This document shows positions 5,568-7,336 of a DNA stretch of 7,336 nt, in pieces (position 1 is the stretch's first letter; each line of letters opens with the position of its first letter). Source of the DNA: Muribaculum sp. (GTDB lineage: Bacteria; Bacillota; Clostridia; Lachnospirales; Lachnospiraceae); contig JAMPHH010000091.1 in the NCBI GenBank assembly GCA_023663505.1, forward strand, positions 1-7,336, read 5' to 3'. The translations under genes and the position numbers were made by a program. The notes beneath the pieces are model-generated. The model was not told where the DNA came from. It saw only the letters and a list, made by a program, of their open reading frames with translations, and searched no databases.

Positions 5568-7004
5568 TTACTCCTGTCCTGCCGCCCCCTGCGTCCCCGG
5601 AAGCGGCATATTCCTTTGTTCACATACCTGATGAACACAATCCACAATCTCCTCGTCCGTGAGTACCGTCACGCGTCCGCCCGCGTACTCCTCGTCCACC
5701 CACTTCTTGACCTCACGCACCAGCTCACAGTTTTTGTCCACCTGCTGATCAGCCTTGAGTTTATAGTAGGTATTGATCCAGTGGGCGATCCCCGCAAGAC
5801 CCGAAGTGTTGGAGATGGCGCACAGCACCGGTCTGTTCAAAAATTTCTCCGTGTCGAAAATATTGTAAATCTCCTCGTTTTTTAACAGGCCGTCTGCATG
5901 GATGCCCGCTCTTGTCACATTGAAATTCTTGCCCACAAAAGGCGTTCTCGAAGGCACCGCGTAACCGATCTCCCGCTCGTAATACTCTGCCAGCTCCGTG
6001 ATGACCGTGGTGTCCATGCCGTTTAGGTCGCCCTTTAGCTGCGCATATTCAAACACCATGGCCTCCAAGGGGGTGTTGCCCGTCCGCTCGCCGATACCGA
6101 ACAGCGACGTATTCACACCGGAACAGCCGTAGAGCCACGCCGTGGTGGAGTTGACCACCGCTTTGTAAAAATCATTATGCCCGTGCCATTCGATCAGCTC
6201 ATGCGGCACGCCCGCATGAGTGTGAAGCGCATAGACAATCCCCTGTACGCTTCTGGGAATGACTGCGCCTGGGAAATTGACCCCGTATCCCATAGTATCA
6301 CAGGCGCGTACCTTGATGGGAATCTGATACTCCTCCATCAGCTTCATGAGTTCCAGACAAAAAGGTACCACATACCCGTAGATATCCGCTCTGGTAATAT
6401 CTTCCAGATGACATCTGGGGCTGATGCCTTCCTCCAGACAGTCCCGGATAACGCTCAGATAATGATCCATGGCCTGCCGTCTGGTCATTTTCAACTTCAG
6501 GAAAATATGATAGTCGGAACAGCTCACCAGAATCCCGGTCTCCTTCATGCCGATCTCTTTGACCAGCTTGAAATCCTCCTTGCTGGCGCGGATCCAGCTT
6601 GTAACCTCCGGGAACGCATAGCCCCGTTCCATACATTTGTAGACCGCGTCCCGATCCTTTTTACTGTAAAGGAAAAATTCGCTGGCACGGATCATACCGT
6701 TTGGTCCGCCCAATCTGTGCAGATAATCGTAGATCGTCACAATCTGCTCCGTGGTATAGGGTGCGCGGGACTGCTGTCCGTCCCTAAACGTCGTGTCCGT
6801 GATCCAGATATTCTGGGGCATATTGTGGGGTACGATCCGGTCGTTAAAGGGAATCTTGGGGATCTCCGAATAGGGGAACATGTTGCGGAAAACATTCGGT
6901 TTCTCCACATCATCCAAAATATACATATGCTCCTCTATTTCCAAGAGATTGTTTTTGGGATTCATTTCCACCGGGCGGTTCTGAAATGCCGATTCTTCCC
7001 TCAT
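5568..7004 (-). CDS. DRE-TIM family acyltransferase, probable Re-citrate synthase
   Basis: Members of this family condense acetyl-CoA with a 2-oxo acid. The sequence has ITDTTFRDGQQSRAPYT (68-84; Arg74 and metal ligand Asp75), SCSDYHIFLKL (161-171), EWHGHNDFYKAV (272-283; His274 and His276 as metal ligands) and FGIGERTGNTPLEA (302-315). From memory this version matches the Re-citrate synthase group described from Clostridium kluyveri, which databases often label 2-isopropylmalate or homocitrate synthase. Its operon with NADP-IDH fits citrate formation on the way to 2-oxoglutarate. There is no room for the C-terminal LeuA regulatory domain of long isopropylmalate synthases. The start is uncertain: ATG 7004 (478 aa) has AAAGGA 11 nt upstream, ATG 7016 and 6965 are alternatives, and longer frames overlap the promoter. 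The leader carries a 9-bp hairpin. Confidence 0.85.
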   Translation of the reverse strand: MREESAFQNRPVEMNPKNNLLEIEEHMYILDDVEKPNVFRNMFPYSEIPKIPFNDRIVPHNMPQNIWITDTTFRDGQQSRAPYTTEQIVTIYDYLHRLGGPNGMIRASEFFLYSKKDRDAVYKCMERGYAFPEVTSWIRASKEDFKLVKEIGMKETGILVSCSDYHIFLKLKMTRRQAMDHYLSVIRDCLEEGISPRCHLEDITRADIYGYVVPFCLELMKLMEEYQIPIKVRACDTMGYGVNFPGAVIPRSVQGIVYALHTHAGVPHELIEWHGHNDFYKAVVNSTTAWLYGCSGVNTSLFGIGERTGNTPLEAMVFEYAQLKGDLNGMDTTVITELAEYYEREIGYAVPSRTPFVGKNFNVTRAGIHADGLLKNEEIYNIFDTEKFLNRPVLCAISNTSGLAGIAHWINTYYKLKADQQVDKNCELVREVKKWVDEEYAGGRVTVLTDEEIVDCVHQVCEQRNMPLPGTQGAAGQE

Positions 7005-7044
7005 GCGCAGTACCATCCTTTCCACCAGCTTATAAACCGTTCTG

Positions 7045-7066
7045 CAGCAGCCGCACACGGCTGCTG
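7045..7066 (-). promoter_or_regulatory. Leader hairpin before the citrate synthase gene
   Basis: CAGCAGCCG (7045-7053) and CGGCTGCTG (7058-7066) form a perfect 9-bp GC-rich stem with a 4-nt loop. It lies in the predicted 5' leader, between a start site near 7089 and the start codon at 7004. It lacks a T-tract, so it is not a terminator; it may stabilise the mRNA or act in control of translation. Confidence 0.6.
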
Positions 7067-7088
7067 TCCTCTGCCCGCAGGCAAGTTC

Positions 7089-7114
7089 TTGCATAATTGT
7101 ATACAATCGTGCAA
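7089..7114. promoter_or_regulatory. Likely GntR/FCD operator
   Basis: The core ATTGTATACAAT (7096-7107) is a perfect 12-bp palindrome. After two unmatched bases on each side the symmetry resumes as TTGCA (7089-7093) and TGCAA (7110-7114). FCD-type GntR regulators commonly bind TTGT-NN-ACAA-like dyads, and one is encoded in this operon. The site covers the -10 box, which fits repression. Confidence 0.75.
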
Positions 7115-7124
7115 TATCTGTCAA
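7096..7124 (-). promoter_or_regulatory. Promoter of the citrate synthase-gntR-icd operon
   Basis: On the minus strand consensus TTGACA (7124-7119), a 17-bp spacer and TACAAT (7101-7096) form a near-ideal promoter. Transcription would begin near 7089. The -35 TTG is also the first possible codon of the longest synthase frame, which argues against that start. Confidence 0.85.
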
Positions 7125-7148
7125 GCCCTAAGTCAAGATTCTGTCGGA

Positions 7149-7239
7149 TTCTGCGTAAAATTCGCAGGAAGCCATACATTCTGCAAACTTTGCCGTAAGC
7201 GGCACCGCCGAACAACAAGCAAAACACCTGTTATTCGGC
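7149..7239. repeat. Three hairpins in series upstream of the operon promoter
   Basis: Three stems follow each other. CTGCG/CGCAG (7151-7155 with 7163-7167) can extend by two pairs to 7149-7169. TGCCG/CGGCA has loop TAAG (7191-7204). An 11-bp stem joins 7207-7217 and 7229-7239; its single mismatch is a U-G pair in minus-strand RNA. None is followed by a T-tract. They may be the 3' end of an upstream transcript or binding sites. I see no gene here. Confidence 0.5.
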
Positions 7240-7336
7240 GATCAACTTCAAAAATAACAACCGTATGGAAATGGAACTAGAACTAGTATAACGTTTTTTA
7301 ATTATCTACACTTTTTGAAAAAGTTTCAGTAACCAC
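7240..7336. other. AT-rich intergenic stretch at the right edge
   Basis: No supported gene. It holds two small dyads: ACTAG-AA-CTAGT (7276-7287) and ACTTTTT-G-AAAAAGT (7310-7324). The second may belong to a terminator of a gene outside the window. No promoter with acceptable boxes was found. Confidence 0.4.

Noticed and set aside
5564..5647. ATG start of gntR at 5647
   Set aside because: It would overlap the synthase by 80 bp and add an Arg-rich leader not typical of the family; the GTG at 5563 has AGGAG at good spacing.
7005..7124. N-terminal extension of the citrate synthase to TTG 7124 or ATG 7094
   Set aside because: These codons lie in the -35 and -10 boxes of a near-consensus promoter, upstream of the predicted transcript start, and have no ribosome binding site.
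6177..7280. A 367-codon open frame on the plus strand
   Set aside because: It lies antisense to the citrate synthase gene, which has clear family motifs, and its protein has no recognisable domain; it is a shadow of codon bias.

Overview
The window looks like chromosome from an anaerobic gut-type Clostridia, most likely Lachnospiraceae. This rests on the gene content: a BlaI/BlaR1-type pair, the remains of a MobA/MobL-type relaxase, an anaerobe-type (Re) citrate synthase candidate, a eukaryote-like NADP isocitrate dehydrogenase, AGGAGG-type ribosome binding sites and TTGACA/TATAAT promoters. Taxonomy is inferred; there is no rRNA or other marker. Every gene I accept lies on the minus strand, so transcription runs from high to low coordinates.

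Right part (7336 to 3390): a metabolic unit. A strong promoter (-35 at 7119-7124, -10 at 7096-7101) has a perfect 12-bp palindrome over its -10 box. It drives a DRE-TIM family enzyme best read as Re-citrate synthase, then a GntR/FCD regulator that starts 4 nt after the synthase stop at a GTG codon, then NADP isocitrate dehydrogenase (icd), ended by a terminator at 3391-3433. With an aconitase encoded elsewhere, the two enzymes would make 2-oxoglutarate for glutamate synthesis. The GntR protein is the obvious candidate ligand-responsive repressor of its own operon. Between gntR and icd lies a 15-bp tandem repeat (minisatellite) that runs into the gntR stop codon.

Middle (3398 to 3035): about 350 bp without a gene. 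It holds a 226-bp near-palindromic element with perfect 33-bp arms, an imperfect inner stem and two side-by-side hairpins. Its identity is unknown to me.

Left-centre (3034 to 838): a signalling module. A BlaI-type repressor is followed, with a 20-bp overlap, by a BlaR1-type membrane metalloprotease whose extracellular part is not a penicillin-binding domain but a short, beta-rich domain of about 140 residues. Next comes a separate promoter for a small secreted protein. The blaI-like promoter and the secreted-gene promoter carry the same operator (AACTACAA-N-T-N-TAGTT on the minus strand), so the secreted protein is probably the module's output.

Left (837 to 1): mobile-element DNA. The secreted gene is cut off at about position 838 and joined to the C-terminal part of a relaxase, which is itself frameshifted. 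Beyond it a promoter with a duplicated palindromic operator (113-161) precedes the first 17 codons of another gene that leaves the window.
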